From the NCBI RefSeq assembly GCF_004745945.1, contig NZ_SRLE01000005.1:1-64000 (forward strand): a stretch of 64,000 bases of DNA, read 5' to 3'. A program made the translations under genes and the position numbers. A model generated the notes under the pieces. That model was not told the DNA's origin and ran no database searches. It saw only the letters and a list, made by a program, of their open reading frames with translations. Positions within the stretch are counted from its first letter, which is position 1. Each line of letters begins with the position of its first letter. Shown piece after piece: positions 26,118 through 35,125 of this stretch. This stretch comes from Mangrovimicrobium sediminis (GTDB lineage: Bacteria > Pseudomonadota > Gammaproteobacteria > Pseudomonadales > Halieaceae).

Positions 26118-26687
26118 TCAGCCAAAGGTGGCGCGCAGCGGCAGTTGCAGCAGGCCGACCACGATGAATGCGCCCGCCGCGAGGATGCGCACGGGCTGCA
26201 GCGGAATACGGCGCATCAGGTAGTCGCCGGCGAGCACCACCGGCACGTTGGCCAGCAGCATGCCCAGCGTCGTGCCGACGGTCACCCAGAACACTGACTG
26301 GTACTGCGCCCCCAGCAGCACGGTAGCGACCTGGGTCTTGTCGCCGATCTCGGCGAGGAAGAACATCACCGTGGTGGCGACGAAGGCGCCGTAGCGCTCC
26401 ACCGCGGAGTCCTCGCTGTCGTCCTTGTCCGGTACCAGCAGCCACAGGCCCAGTGCGATGAAACTGCCGCCGATCAGCCACTGGCCGGTGGCGCTGGCCA
26501 GGTAGTCGCCGATCAGGTCGCCGAGCCAGGCGGAGACACCGTGGTTGGCCAGGGTGGCCACCAGGATGCCGGCGATGATCGCCCACTTGTTGCGAAAGCG
26601 CGTGGCCAGGAACAGCGAGAGCAGCTGCGTCTTGTCGCCGATCTCGGCGAGGGCGACGGTGAGCGTGGAGGTGAGGAAGGCTTCCAT
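26118..26687 (-). CDS. TMEM165/GDT1 (UPF0016) family cation transporter
   Basis: A 189-residue six-helix membrane protein with the two diagnostic repeats, ALAEIGDKTQLLSLFLATRF (near 13) and FLAEIGDKTQVATVLLGAQY (near 109). E-x-G-D-K-(T/S) is the cation-binding motif. Bacterial members export manganese (MneA in Vibrio) or act as Ca2+/Mn2+ exchangers. I looked for a yybP-ykoY manganese riboswitch upstream and did not see one. Divergent from ung. Confidence 0.92.
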   Translation of the reverse strand: MEAFLTSTLTVALAEIGDKTQLLSLFLATRFRNKWAIIAGILVATLANHGVSAWLGDLIGDYLASATGQWLIGGSFIALGLWLLVPDKDDSEDSAVERYGAFVATTVMFFLAEIGDKTQVATVLLGAQYQSVFWVTVGTTLGMLLANVPVVLAGDYLMRRIPLQPVRILAAGAFIVVGLLQLPLRATFG

Positions 26688-26913
26688 TGAGGGTTCCGTG
26701 GCGCGGTGCGCGGGCGGGTAGTGGCATCAGCCGGCCCGTGCGCAGCTGCGGCGCTGGCCCGGGCGCGGCGATGTTAAAGCATGCGGCTGGCATTGTTAAG
26801 GGCTTCTCACCCCGGTGCGAATACGGCACTATTTCGCGCTGATCATGTTCGTGAAGTGCGCCTGTTGCGGCGCTTCGCGGACCTACCCGCCGCAGCCCAA
26901 CCACGGAAACGAC

Positions 26914-27615
26914 ATGCCGGACACCGCGCGCAACGCGATCAAGCTCGAACCCAGCTGGCTGGCGCGCCTGGCGCCCGAGTTCGAGCAGCCCTACATGCAG
27001 CAGCTGCGCGCCTTCCTGCAGTCTGAAAAGCGCAGCGGCAAAAGCATCTTCCCGGCGGGCAGCGAATACTTCAACGCCTTCGAACACACGCCGCTGGAGG
27101 CGGTGAAGGTCGTTGTCCTCGGCCAGGACCCCTACCACGGCCCCGGCCAGGCCCACGGCCTGTGCTTCTCGGTGCGGCCTGGAGTAGCCATTCCCCCTTC
27201 GCTGCAGAACATTTACAAGGAAATCCACCAGGAACTGGGCCTGCCGATTCCCGCCCACGGCTGCCTGACCCACTGGGCGGACCAGGGTGTGCTGCTGCTC
27301 AACAGCGTGCTCACCGTGGAGGCCGGCCGCGCCGCCTCGCACCAGGGCAAGGGCTGGGAGACCTTCACCGACCGCGTGATCGACGTGGTGAATCGCGAGC
27401 GCGAGGGCGTGGTGTTCCTGCTCTGGGGCAGCTACGCGCAGCGCAAGGGCGCGATCATCGACACCGCAAAGCACTGCGTGCTGAAGGCACCGCACCCGTC
27501 GCCGCTATCCGCGCACCGCGGTTTTTTCGGTTGCGGGCACTTCCGCGCCGCCAATGAATACCTCCAGTCGCGCGGCGAGACGCCGATCGACTGGTCCCTG
27601 CCCGAGGCGCCCTGA
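26914..27615 (+). CDS. Uracil-DNA glycosylase (family 1)
   Basis: A 233-residue base-excision repair enzyme that removes uracil from DNA. The water-activating motif [27 protein letters not shown] and the DNA-binding loop [17 protein letters not shown] are all intact. The ATG at 26914 (MPDTARN) is chosen over the upstream in-frame ATG at 26815: it has a GGAAA ribosome-binding site, gives the usual family length, and the added 33 residues resemble no Ung. Confidence 0.95.
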   Translation: MPDTARNAIKLEPSWLARLAPEFEQPYMQQLRAFLQSEKRSGKSIFPAGSEYFNAFEHTPLEAVKVVVLGQDPYHGPGQAHGLCFSVRPGVAIPPSLQNIYKEIHQELGLPIPAHGCLTHWADQGVLLLNSVLTVEAGRAASHQGKGWETFTDRVIDVVNREREGVVFLLWGSYAQRKGAIIDTAKHCVLKAPHPSPLSAHRGFFGCGHFRAANEYLQSRGETPIDWSLPEAP

Positions 27616-27680
27616 GCGCGTCGGAGACTGACACACGCAGCGGCGCGAACCGGCGCCGCACGAATACGCGAGACACGACC

Positions 27681-28019
27681 ATGAGTGACTTTCCCCCCTG
27701 CCCGAAATGCAACTCCGCCTACACCTACCCGGACGGCGAGCGCCTGGCCTGTCCCGAGTGCGGCCACGAGTGGTCCGCCGCGGACACCGGCGTGGACCCG
27801 GACGCCCTCGACGTGAAGGATGCCAATGGCAACGCCCTCGCCGACGGCGACAGCGTCACCGTGATCAAGGACCTGAAGGTAAAGGGCTCGTCCTCGGTGG
27901 TGAAAGTGGGCACCAAGGTGAAGAATATCCGCCTGGTCGAGGGCGACCACAACATCGACTGCAAGATCGACGGCATCGGCGCGATGAAACTGAAGTCCGA
28001 ATTCGTCAAAAAGGCCTGA
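27681..28019 (+). CDS. YjdM/PhnA-type zinc-ribbon protein
   Basis: A 112-residue protein with an N-terminal zinc ribbon ([25 protein letters not shown]) split here as CPKC and CPEC, and a small beta domain with [15 protein letters not shown] and [20 protein letters not shown]. This is the YjdM (formerly PhnA) family. Despite the old name, it has no proven role in phosphonate use. It lies between ung and a zinc-binding GFA-like gene. Confidence 0.92.
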   Translation: MSDFPPCPKCNSAYTYPDGERLACPECGHEWSAADTGVDPDALDVKDANGNALADGDSVTVIKDLKVKGSSSVVKVGTKVKNIRLVEGDHNIDCKIDGIGAMKLKSEFVKKA

Positions 28020-28032
28020 GCGAACCGCGCGC

Positions 28033-28443
28033 GTGAGCATCCGCGGGCAGTGCCGCTGCGGCAACCTGCAACTCGACTGGCACTGCGTGGACTTGAGTTG
28101 CACCCCGCGCGCCTGCCAGTGCGACTACTGCCGTGAACACGGCACCACCTGGGTGTCCAAGTCGGCGACCCGGGTGGAAGTGCGGGTCCACCGCCCTGCC
28201 TTGCACAACGTGGTGCGCCAGGGCTCCGGCAGTGCCGACTTCCACGAGTGCGCCCACTGCGGCCAGGTGCTGCTGGTGACCGCCACGATCGACGGTGTGG
28301 TCTACGGCGCGCTTAACGCCGCATTGCTGGACAATCCCGCCGCACCGCCGGCGCGCGCCCTGGACTACGCCGGCCAGGACGCCGCGGACAAGCTGGCGCG
28401 CTGGCAGCAGAACTGGTGCTACCCTGTGTGCTTTGCCGGCTGA
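28033..28443 (+). CDS. GFA/CENP-V-like zinc-binding protein
   Basis: A 136-residue protein with the cysteine layout of glutathione-dependent formaldehyde-activating-like proteins: CRCGNLQL near the N-terminus, CQCDYCREHG near 30, and CAHCGQVLL near 75. In this short DUF6151-like branch the catalytic function is unknown. The start is GTG, 13 bases after yjdM, which suggests co-transcription. Confidence 0.75.
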   Translation: MSIRGQCRCGNLQLDWHCVDLSCTPRACQCDYCREHGTTWVSKSATRVEVRVHRPALHNVVRQGSGSADFHECAHCGQVLLVTATIDGVVYGALNAALLDNPAAPPARALDYAGQDAADKLARWQQNWCYPVCFAG

Positions 28444-28455
28444 GGTTCGCTCCCC

Positions 28456-28893
28456 ATGCAGGGTTACCGCATCACCACGCGCGTCGAGGAGATGGACCTC
28501 GACGCGATACACGCCTTCATCACGCGCAGCTACTGGGCCAGCGGTATTCCGCGCGAGACCCTGGTCCGCGCCATCGCCAATTCCCTGAATTTCGGTGTGC
28601 TGGGTGGCGGCGGCGAGCAGGTCGGCTTCGCGCGCATGGTGACCGACCGCGCGACCTTCGCCTACCTGGCGGATGTCTACATCCTCGAGGCGCACCGCGG
28701 TCGCGGCCTGTCCAAGTGGCTGATGTCCACGATTCTCGAACACCCGGACCTGCAGGGGCTGCGGCGTATGCTGTTGGGCACCCGCGACGCCCATGGTCTG
28801 TACCGGCAGTTCGGCTTTACGGCGCTGGGCAACCCGGAGGTGTTCATGCAGCGCTGGCAGCCGGACGTTTATGCGGGTAGTGGACAGGGCTGA
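28456..28893 (+). CDS. GNAT-family N-acetyltransferase
   Basis: A 145-residue GCN5-type acetyltransferase. The acetyl-CoA-binding motif is VYILEAHRGRGLSKWLM (near 75), and the C-terminal GLYRQFGFTALGNPEVFM closes the fold. Substrate unknown. It follows the GFA-like gene by 12 bases and probably belongs to the same transcription unit as yjdM. Confidence 0.88.
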   Translation: MQGYRITTRVEEMDLDAIHAFITRSYWASGIPRETLVRAIANSLNFGVLGGGGEQVGFARMVTDRATFAYLADVYILEAHRGRGLSKWLMSTILEHPDLQGLRRMLLGTRDAHGLYRQFGFTALGNPEVFMQRWQPDVYAGSGQG

Positions 28894-29080
28894 ACACCAC
28901 CGCCTGTTTGCCACTTTGCGCACGCCGCCGTCCGGCTGACGTGCAGGAACCCACCCCGGGCGCGTGTTCGCCCTGTGCAGGCCTCCGAAATCCCCCGATG
29001 TCATAAAAGCTTCACAGTCATCCGGCGGGCAGGTTGTTACACTGCATTGTGTTACAAAGTGATGACACTCCCGTTAATTC

Positions 29081-30277
29081 ATGAAGAAGCTTCTCGCCGT
29101 CCTGGCGCTTGCCGGGCTGGGCGTTGGCGGCTCCGCGTGGAGCGTGTTGCAGGTCTGGGGCGAGGAACTCGTCGTCTATTACATCGAACCGGACCAGCCC
29201 TTCGATGTCGCCAATGCCGGCCGCGCGCCGGACTACAACGATTCCCGCTACTGGGCCGCGTATCCCGGTAAGCCCAGTGCTGCGCGCCTGGTCCCCCAGG
29301 GGCTGGCGCCGCGCGAGTCCCGCGCGCCGGCGGATGTCTTCTACATCCACCCCACCTCCTACATCAGCGGCGAAGCGTGGAATGCCCCGCTGTTCGTGGA
29401 GTCCCGCGCCTGGGAGATGGTGGATGTGATCCTCGGCGCCCAGGCCAGCGCCTTCAACCTGTGTTGTGAGGTCTATGCCCCGCACTACCGGCAGGCCACC
29501 CTGTGGAGCTTCCTCGACCGCGAGGACGGCGACGGCACCGCGGCGCTGGAACTGGCCTACTCGGACATCGCCCGCGCCTTCGAGGTGTTCCTCGCGCGCA
29601 ATGACGGCCGGCCGTTCATTGTCGCCAGTCACAGCCAGGGCACCTACCACGCCCTGCGCCTGCTTGCCGAGTACGTGGACGGCCAGCCCGCACAGCAGCG
29701 CCTGGCCGCGGCCTACCTGATCGGCTATTGGGTGCCGCTGGATACCTTCGGCCGTACCCTCGTACACATCCAGCCCTGCGAGACGGCTCGCGACACCGGC
29801 TGCGTGGTGCACTGGTCGACCTACGGCGAGCGCGGCGAGCGGCGCGCGGGGGTGCCGCACTGGTATCCGGGCGGTGTCGAGCTGTCCGATGGCAAGCCGC
29901 TGCTGTGCACCAACCCGCTCAACTGGCAGCGCGCCGGCGGGCGCGTCGCCGCCGTCCACAACCCCGGCGCCCTGTACGTCTCGCCGGGGGGCAACCTGCT
30001 CAATACGCTGCTGGATACGCCGGTGGACATCGAACTGCGCGCGCTGCCGCCGCTGCTCGAACACTGGACCTGGGCGGAGTGCCGCGACGGCCTGTTGTAC
30101 GTCGCCGACCAGGAGGCAGGGCCTTTCGCCGAGGCGGACCCCGCCGGGCAGGACTATCACCTGATCGACTACAGCCTTTTCTACGGTGCGCTGCGTAACA
30201 ATGCGCCGCAGCGCGTCGGCAGCCTGCGCCAGCAAAGACTGGCGGCCAGCGCGGCGCCGCTGTCGCCGTCCGGTTGA
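29081..30277 (+). CDS. DUF3089-family secreted alpha/beta hydrolase
   Basis: A 398-residue protein. An N-terminal hydrophobic segment (MKKLLAVLALAGLGVGG) suggests export or membrane anchoring. The middle carries the nucleophile elbow ASHSQGTYHALRLL (near 190) with DVFYIHPTSYISGEAWNAP before it, both typical of DUF3089. Substrate unknown. The upstream gap contains the direct repeat TGTTAC..TGTTAC at about 29034-29054, which may be regulatory. It stands alone on the plus strand. Confidence 0.82.
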   Translation: MKKLLAVLALAGLGVGGSAWSVLQVWGEELVVYYIEPDQPFDVANAGRAPDYNDSRYWAAYPGKPSAARLVPQGLAPRESRAPADVFYIHPTSYISGEAWNAPLFVESRAWEMVDVILGAQASAFNLCCEVYAPHYRQATLWSFLDREDGDGTAALELAYSDIARAFEVFLARNDGRPFIVASHSQGTYHALRLLAEYVDGQPAQQRLAAAYLIGYWVPLDTFGRTLVHIQPCETARDTGCVVHWSTYGERGERRAGVPHWYPGGVELSDGKPLLCTNPLNWQRAGGRVAAVHNPGALYVSPGGNLLNTLLDTPVDIELRALPPLLEHWTWAECRDGLLYVADQEAGPFAEADPAGQDYHLIDYSLFYGALRNNAPQRVGSLRQQRLAASAAPLSPSG

Positions 30278-30607
30278 GGCTGGCCCCCGTTCGCGCGCAC
30301 TACTCCCGCGGCGGCACGCTTGCTCCGCCGCAATCCCGGCGTTACCATGCGCCATCACTCAATGCACCGGAGGGGAAATTTATGATTGTCGTTCAGCTCG
30401 CCGCCGGGATTGAGACAGTCGGTCGCTAATACACGTTTGCAAACCGCCGTTTGTTAGCACCAGGGCGCCAGGACCCTTACCCAGCGCCCGCTTTCCAGCA
30501 ACACCCGAACACCCGCCTGTCCTCACCCGGCTGATGCCTTAGCCGGGGCCGTTACGCCCCACAACCTTGATTTTGTGCAGGCGCCTTTGCGCGCCGGGGG
30601 CAAACCA
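30278..30607. other. Intergenic region before rsgA
   Basis: This 330-base stretch contains a 15-codon reading frame with a strong ribosome-binding site (30382-30429) and no other recognisable gene. No convincing sigma-70 pair could be placed with the right spacing. Confidence 0.5.
30382..30429 (+). CDS. Possible 15-residue leader peptide or gene remnant
   Basis: ATG at 30382 is preceded by GGAGGGG at an ideal distance, one of the strongest ribosome-binding sites in the window. The frame MIVVQLAAGIETVGR stops at TAA after 15 codons, about 180 bases before rsgA. It could be a leader peptide, a remnant of a longer gene, or chance. No attenuator hairpin with a U-run follows. Confidence 0.3.
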   Translation: MIVVQLAAGIETVGR

Positions 30608-31642
30608 ATGCATTTCGAGCTTTTGCAGCCGCTGGGCTGGCAACCGTATTTCCAACAACAACTGACGCTGGAGGAGTGGGAGCGCGACCGCCCGGCGCGC
30701 ATCGTCGACTACCAGCGCTCGGTGATTACCGTAGACACCGGCGAGGAGCGCATCGCGCTGCCGGTGAGCATGTCGCTGCCGGCGATGACCGTCGGCGACT
30801 GGGTCCTGCTCGACGCCGACGGGCGTTTCCTGCGCTGTTTCACGCGCAGTTCGCTGTTCGCGCGCAAGGCGCCGGGCACGGCGCAGCGCGCGCAACTGGT
30901 GGCGGCGAACATCGACACCGTGTTCATCGTCTGCTCGCTGAACCAGGACTACAGCCTCAACCGCATCGAACGCTACCTCGCCCTCGCCCACGAGGCCGGG
31001 GTGGAGCCGGTGGTGGTGCTGTCCAAGGCGGATCTGTGCACTGATGACGTCGAGGCCCGCGTGGCCGAAGTACAGGCGTTGGGTGCCCAACTGCCTGTGG
31101 TGGCGGTCAACGGCCTGGACGCATCCAGCGTTGCCGCGCTGGCACCCTGGTGCAGCGCGGGCAGGACCGTCGCGCTGATGGGCTCTTCCGGGGTGGGCAA
31201 GTCCACCCTGGTCAACGCCCTGGTCGGCGCCGCCGTGCAGCGCACCGCGGGTATTCGCGAGGACGACGACGAGGGCCGGCACACCACCACCAGCCGCTCC
31301 CTGCACCGCATTCCCGGCGGCGGCGTACTGCTGGATACCCCCGGCATGCGCGAACTGCAACTGGCGGATTGCGAGCAGGGGGTGGAGGACGCCTTCGCCG
31401 ATATCGCCGCGCTGGCGCAGCGCTGCCGCTTCGGCGATTGCAGCCATCGCAGCGAACCCGGCTGCGCGGTGCTCGCCGCGGTGGAGCGCGAGGAGATGGA
31501 CGAGCGCCGCCTGGCCAACTACCACAAGCTGCTGCGCGAGCAGGCCCAGAACGCGAGCTCCGTGGCCGAGAAGCGCGCCCAGGCCCGCGCCCAGGGCAAG
31601 CGCAATCGCTACGCGATGAAAATCAAGAACCGGCGCGATTGA
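30608..31642 (+). CDS. RsgA, ribosome small-subunit GTPase
   Basis: A 344-residue circularly permuted GTPase that checks 30S maturation. An OB-fold (to about 90) is followed by the permuted G motifs: LSKADLC (G4), GSSGVGKSTLVNAL (G1), then GRHTTTSRSLH and DTPGMRELQL (G2/G3), and a zinc finger CRFGDCSHRSEPGCAV. The ATG at 30608 (MHFELLQPLGW) has a GGGGG ribosome-binding site and family-like length; the frame extends 11 codons upstream without support. Confidence 0.95.
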   Translation: MHFELLQPLGWQPYFQQQLTLEEWERDRPARIVDYQRSVITVDTGEERIALPVSMSLPAMTVGDWVLLDADGRFLRCFTRSSLFARKAPGTAQRAQLVAANIDTVFIVCSLNQDYSLNRIERYLALAHEAGVEPVVVLSKADLCTDDVEARVAEVQALGAQLPVVAVNGLDASSVAALAPWCSAGRTVALMGSSGVGKSTLVNALVGAAVQRTAGIREDDDEGRHTTTSRSLHRIPGGGVLLDTPGMRELQLADCEQGVEDAFADIAALAQRCRFGDCSHRSEPGCAVLAAVEREEMDERRLANYHKLLREQAQNASSVAEKRAQARAQGKRNRYAMKIKNRRD

Positions 31643-31692
31643 CGCAGGCGGGACGTTGTTCCGGGCAGTCTCGACGCACAGCTGTGTGGACT

Positions 31693-31722
31693 ACCGGGTG
31701 GGCGGGCAACCGCCCGTCCGGT
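31693..31722. terminator. Hairpin between the convergent rsgA and hemolysin III genes
   Basis: ACCGG-GT-GGGCGG, a GCAA tetraloop, then CCGCCC-GT-CCGGT form an 11-pair stem with one 2x2 internal loop. It lies exactly where the two genes converge and touches the stop codon of the minus-strand gene. There is no U-run, so termination is likely but not certain. Confidence 0.5.
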
Positions 31723-32348
31723 CAATCCACGTAGCCGAGAATGGAGACGAAGTGGGCGAGTGAGCCGCACAGCACGAACAGGTGCCAGATGCCGTGGGCG
31801 TGGTCCAGGCGGTTCATCTTGTCCAGCACGTAGAACACTACGCCGACGGTGTAGGCGATGCCCCCGGCCAGCAGCCAGGCCATGCCTGCGGTCTCCAGCG
31901 CGGCGGAAAAACTGCGAAACACCAGCACGCCGAGCCAGCCCATGCCGAGGTAGATGGCGATCTGCAGCCCGTGGATGCGTTTGCGCATGAACAGGTCCAG
32001 GCAGATGCCGACCACCGCCAGCCCCCAGATCGCCGCCAGCATCCACGGGCCCTGGGCGTGACCCAGCGAGACGATCATGTAGGGCGTATAGGTGCCGGCG
32101 ATCAGCAGGTAGATGGACACGTGGTCCAGCTGCTGGAAGATGCGCTTGACCCGCGGCATGGGGAAGCTGTGGTAGAGGGCGGACATGGTGTACATCATCA
32201 CCATGCTCAGGCCGTACACGGTGTAGCCGACCGTCGCGCGCCAGTCGCCGCTGAGAAAGCCCTTGTATAGCAGGGCGCCGAGGCCGATCAGGGCCAGGGC
32301 GGCCCCGACCACGTGGGAGATGCTGTTGAAACGCTCACCGTAATACAT
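31722..32348 (-). CDS. Hemolysin III (PAQR) family membrane protein
   Basis: A 208-residue protein with seven hydrophobic helices. The N-terminal ERFNSISHVVGAALALIG, the MSALYHSFPM segment and the C-terminal GIWHLFVLCGSLAHFVSIL hold the conserved serine and histidines of the PAQR/hemolysin III family (H in ISH, YHS, WHL and AHF). Bacterial members (TrhA) affect membrane lipid balance; haemolysis is not established for most. Confidence 0.92.
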   Translation of the reverse strand: MYYGERFNSISHVVGAALALIGLGALLYKGFLSGDWRATVGYTVYGLSMVMMYTMSALYHSFPMPRVKRIFQQLDHVSIYLLIAGTYTPYMIVSLGHAQGPWMLAAIWGLAVVGICLDLFMRKRIHGLQIAIYLGMGWLGVLVFRSFSAALETAGMAWLLAGGIAYTVGVVFYVLDKMNRLDHAHGIWHLFVLCGSLAHFVSILGYVD

Positions 32349-32426
32349 GGTACCCCGGAATCCTGTCTGCCGCCCCGCGTCGGCGGCCCGGCTACAGCAT
32401 AGCGCAGGCGCTGTGACGCTTGCGCG

Positions 32427-33773
32427 TCAGGCGCCGAGGAAAGCGAACTTCAGTGCAAAAATCACCGCCACCACGTAGACCGCCGCCGGGCACTGGCGCC
32501 ACTGGCCGGAGGCGATACGCGTCACCGCGTAGCAGATGAAACCGATACCAATACCGTTGGCGATCGAGTAGGTGAGCGGCATGGCCAGGGCGGTGACCAG
32601 GGCCGGGGCGCTCTCGGTGATGTCGGCCCACTCCAGTTCCTCCAGCGCGCGCGCCATCAGGCAGGCGACGAACAGCAGCGCCGCGCCGGAAGCGTAGGCG
32701 GGAATGCTCTGCGCCAGCGGAGCGACGAACAGGCAGAGGATGAACAGCACCGCGGTGAAGATCGCGGCCAGGCCGGTGCGCGCACCGGAACCCACGCCGG
32801 CGGCGCTCTCGATGTAACTGGTGGTGGAACTGGTGCCGAACAACGCGCCCAGCGCGGTGGCACCGGAATCCGCCAGCAGCGCCTTGCGCAGGCGCGGCAG
32901 GTGGCCGTTCTCGTCGAGCATCTTCGCCCGGGTGGCGACGCCGACCAGGGTGCCGGCGGTGTCGAAGACGTCTACCAGCAGCAGGGTCAGCACCACGGTG
33001 ATCATGGACCACTCGAAGATGCCGTCGAGGTCCAGTTGCATGAATACTGGCCCGATAGCCGGCGGAGTCGATACCACGCCGTTGAACTCGGCGACGCCGG
33101 TGAGCCAGCCGATGACGGTCACCGCGAGCATGCCGATGACCACGGCGCCGATCACGTTGCGGTGGCTGAGCGCGGCGATCAGCACGAAACCCAGGAAGAA
33201 CAGTATCGCCGGCGGCTGGGTGAGGTCGCCGAGGCTGACCAGGGTCGCCGGGTCGTCCACCACCACGCCGCCGCTGGCCAGGGCGATGATGGCGAGGAAG
33301 AAGCCGATGCCGGCGGAGATGCCGAGTTTCAGCGAGCGCGGGATGGCGTTGATCAGCCACTCGCGCACCGGCAGCACGCTGAGCACGATGAAAATGATGC
33401 CGGAGACGAACACGGCACCCAGCGCGCTCTGCCAGCTGTTGCCCATGCCCAGCACGATACCGAAGGTGAAATAGGCGTTCTGCCCCATGCCGGGGGCCTG
33501 GGCGATCGGGTAGTTGGCCACCGCGCCCATGATTACCGTGCCCACGGCGGCTGCCAGGCAGGTGGCGACGAACACCGCGCCGAAATCCATGCCCGCCTGG
33601 GACAGGATGGAGGGGTTGACCACCGTGATGTAGGCCATGGCCATGAAAGTGGTGAGCCCGCCGATCAGCTCGGTGCGGATGCTGCTGCCCTGCGCGCTGA
33701 TCTGGAAGTAGTTGTCCAGGCGTGCCGCCAGGGATGAGTTGTTCGTGTTTGCGCCCTGCGCTTCTATCGACAT
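32427..33773 (-). CDS. NCS2/AzgA-family nucleobase permease
   Basis: A 448-residue, about 12-14-helix proton symporter for purine bases (guanine, hypoxanthine or adenine type). The motifs RTELIGGLTTFMAMAYITVVNPSIL, PGMGQNAYFTFG, DVFDTAGTLVGVATRA and GTSSTTSYIESAAGVGSGARTGL (each cited in part) are those of AzgA/PbuG proteins. The start at 33773 (MSIEAQG) overlaps the preceding deaminase stop by ten bases. It is the last gene of a five-gene minus-strand operon with the ABC transporter and the deaminase. Confidence 0.93.
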   Translation of the reverse strand: MSIEAQGANTNNSSLAARLDNYFQISAQGSSIRTELIGGLTTFMAMAYITVVNPSILSQAGMDFGAVFVATCLAAAVGTVIMGAVANYPIAQAPGMGQNAYFTFGIVLGMGNSWQSALGAVFVSGIIFIVLSVLPVREWLINAIPRSLKLGISAGIGFFLAIIALASGGVVVDDPATLVSLGDLTQPPAILFFLGFVLIAALSHRNVIGAVVIGMLAVTVIGWLTGVAEFNGVVSTPPAIGPVFMQLDLDGIFEWSMITVVLTLLLVDVFDTAGTLVGVATRAKMLDENGHLPRLRKALLADSGATALGALFGTSSTTSYIESAAGVGSGARTGLAAIFTAVLFILCLFVAPLAQSIPAYASGAALLFVACLMARALEELEWADITESAPALVTALAMPLTYSIANGIGIGFICYAVTRIASGQWRQCPAAVYVVAVIFALKFAFLGA

Positions 33774-35122
33774 GCGTCCACCAGTATCGCCAATTGTCGC
33801 TGAGTCTGGCGGAAGAGTTCCGCCTGGTCCACCCCGAGGATCTCGCCGCCGCGCACCCGCCACTCGCCGTTGATCATCACCTCGCGCGCGGTGATCGGCT
33901 CGCCGCAGACCACCGGCGCCCACTGCGGCTCCCACACGCCGGCGAAGCGCGGTGCCGCGAGGTCATAGAGCACGATGTCCGCGAGCATGCCCGCCTCCAG
34001 CGCACCCAGTTCGGCAAAGCCGAGAATCTGCGCGCCGCCGCGGCTGGCCCAGTGCTGCACCTGCTCGACCTGGGTCGCCGCCGGGCCGCCGACGGCGCGG
34101 TGTACCAGCCAGGCGAGCAGCATCTCGCTGACCATGCTGCCGCTCTCCGCCGAGGCCGAACCGTCCACGCCCAGCGAGACCGGCTGGCCGCCGGCGTGCA
34201 TCTCGGGCACCCGCGCCACACCGGAACCCAGGCGCGCGTTGGAGGTGGGGCAGTGGGCGATGCCAGTGTGCGTGGCGATCAGCTTGCTCAGGCCGCTGTC
34301 GTCCACGTGCACCAGGTGGGCGAACCACACGTCCTCGCCCAGCCAGCCGACGTCGTCCATGTAGTCGATGGCTGACATGCCGTGTTTTTCCCGCGCGACC
34401 TCATCGTCGAAGCCGACCTCCAGCAGGTGGCTGTGGCGGCGCAGGCCGTGCTCGCGAGCGAACTCCGCCAGCAGCAGGAGTTCCTGCCGGGTAGAGGCGT
34501 GAATCACCGAGGTGGGCGCGACCACCACGCGGGTCATGGCGTCCGCCGCGGGGTCGTGGTGGCGTGCGGCGCTGTCCTGCATGCGTTGCAGGCGCTGCTC
34601 GATGCTCTCCGGCACCAGGTCGGTGACCGCCAGGCCCTGGTGGCTGCCCTCGCGGCTACCGCCGCCGCGGCACAGTACCAGGCGGATGCCGAGTTCCCGC
34701 GCCGCCTGGAAGATCGCCTCCTCCAGTTCCGGGCTGGTGTCGGCGTGGTACAGGTAGTGATGGTCGGCACAGGTGGTACAGCCGCTGCGCAGCAGTTCGC
34801 TCAAGCCCACGCGCGCGGCGCAGTACATCAGCTCCGGCGTGACCTGGCCCCAGGCGCGGTAGGGCACGTGCGCCAGCCACGGCCCCAGGGGCTGGTCGAT
34901 GCCCTCTGGCACCGCCTTGAGCACGCTCTGGAACAGGTGGTGGTGGGTGTTGACCAGGCCGGGATAGGCGAGCAGGCCGCTGGCGTCGAGTTGTTCGCAG
35001 CCGGGGCCGGGCTGCAGGTTTTTGCCGATCTCGGCGATGCGCTTGCCGCGCACGCGAATATCCGCGCGACTGCCGTCGGGCAGGGTGGCGTTGCCGATCA
35101 GGATCTCAGGCGCGGCGGGCAT
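33764..35122 (-). CDS. 8-oxoguanine deaminase-type amidohydrolase (AtzA/TrzN group)
   Basis: A 452-residue metal-dependent hydrolase of the amidohydrolase superfamily. Metal ligands are visible as NTHHHLFQ (near 60), HSHLLEVGFD, FAHLVHVDD and the aspartate in GVDGSASAES. Length and motifs resemble Pseudomonas 8-oxoguanine deaminase (Pa0142 type), which makes urate from 8-oxoguanine; related enzymes act on s-triazines or other aminated rings. It sits between a NMT1-type ABC transporter and a purine permease, which supports a nucleobase substrate. The exact substrate is inferred. Confidence 0.85.
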   Translation of the reverse strand: MPAAPEILIGNATLPDGSRADIRVRGKRIAEIGKNLQPGPGCEQLDASGLLAYPGLVNTHHHLFQSVLKAVPEGIDQPLGPWLAHVPYRAWGQVTPELMYCAARVGLSELLRSGCTTCADHHYLYHADTSPELEEAIFQAARELGIRLVLCRGGGSREGSHQGLAVTDLVPESIEQRLQRMQDSAARHHDPAADAMTRVVVAPTSVIHASTRQELLLLAEFAREHGLRRHSHLLEVGFDDEVAREKHGMSAIDYMDDVGWLGEDVWFAHLVHVDDSGLSKLIATHTGIAHCPTSNARLGSGVARVPEMHAGGQPVSLGVDGSASAESGSMVSEMLLAWLVHRAVGGPAATQVEQVQHWASRGGAQILGFAELGALEAGMLADIVLYDLAAPRFAGVWEPQWAPVVCGEPITAREVMINGEWRVRGGEILGVDQAELFRQTQRQLAILVDACR

Positions 35123-35125
35123 CGC

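Noticed and set aside
26688-26913. A yybP-ykoY manganese riboswitch before the GDT1-type transporter
   Set aside because: The conserved GGGGAGUAG-type core and its partner loop could not be found on the minus strand.
30575-30607. An 11-codon N-terminal extension of rsgA
   Set aside because: The extension does not resemble RsgA, and a good ribosome-binding site precedes the ATG at 30608.
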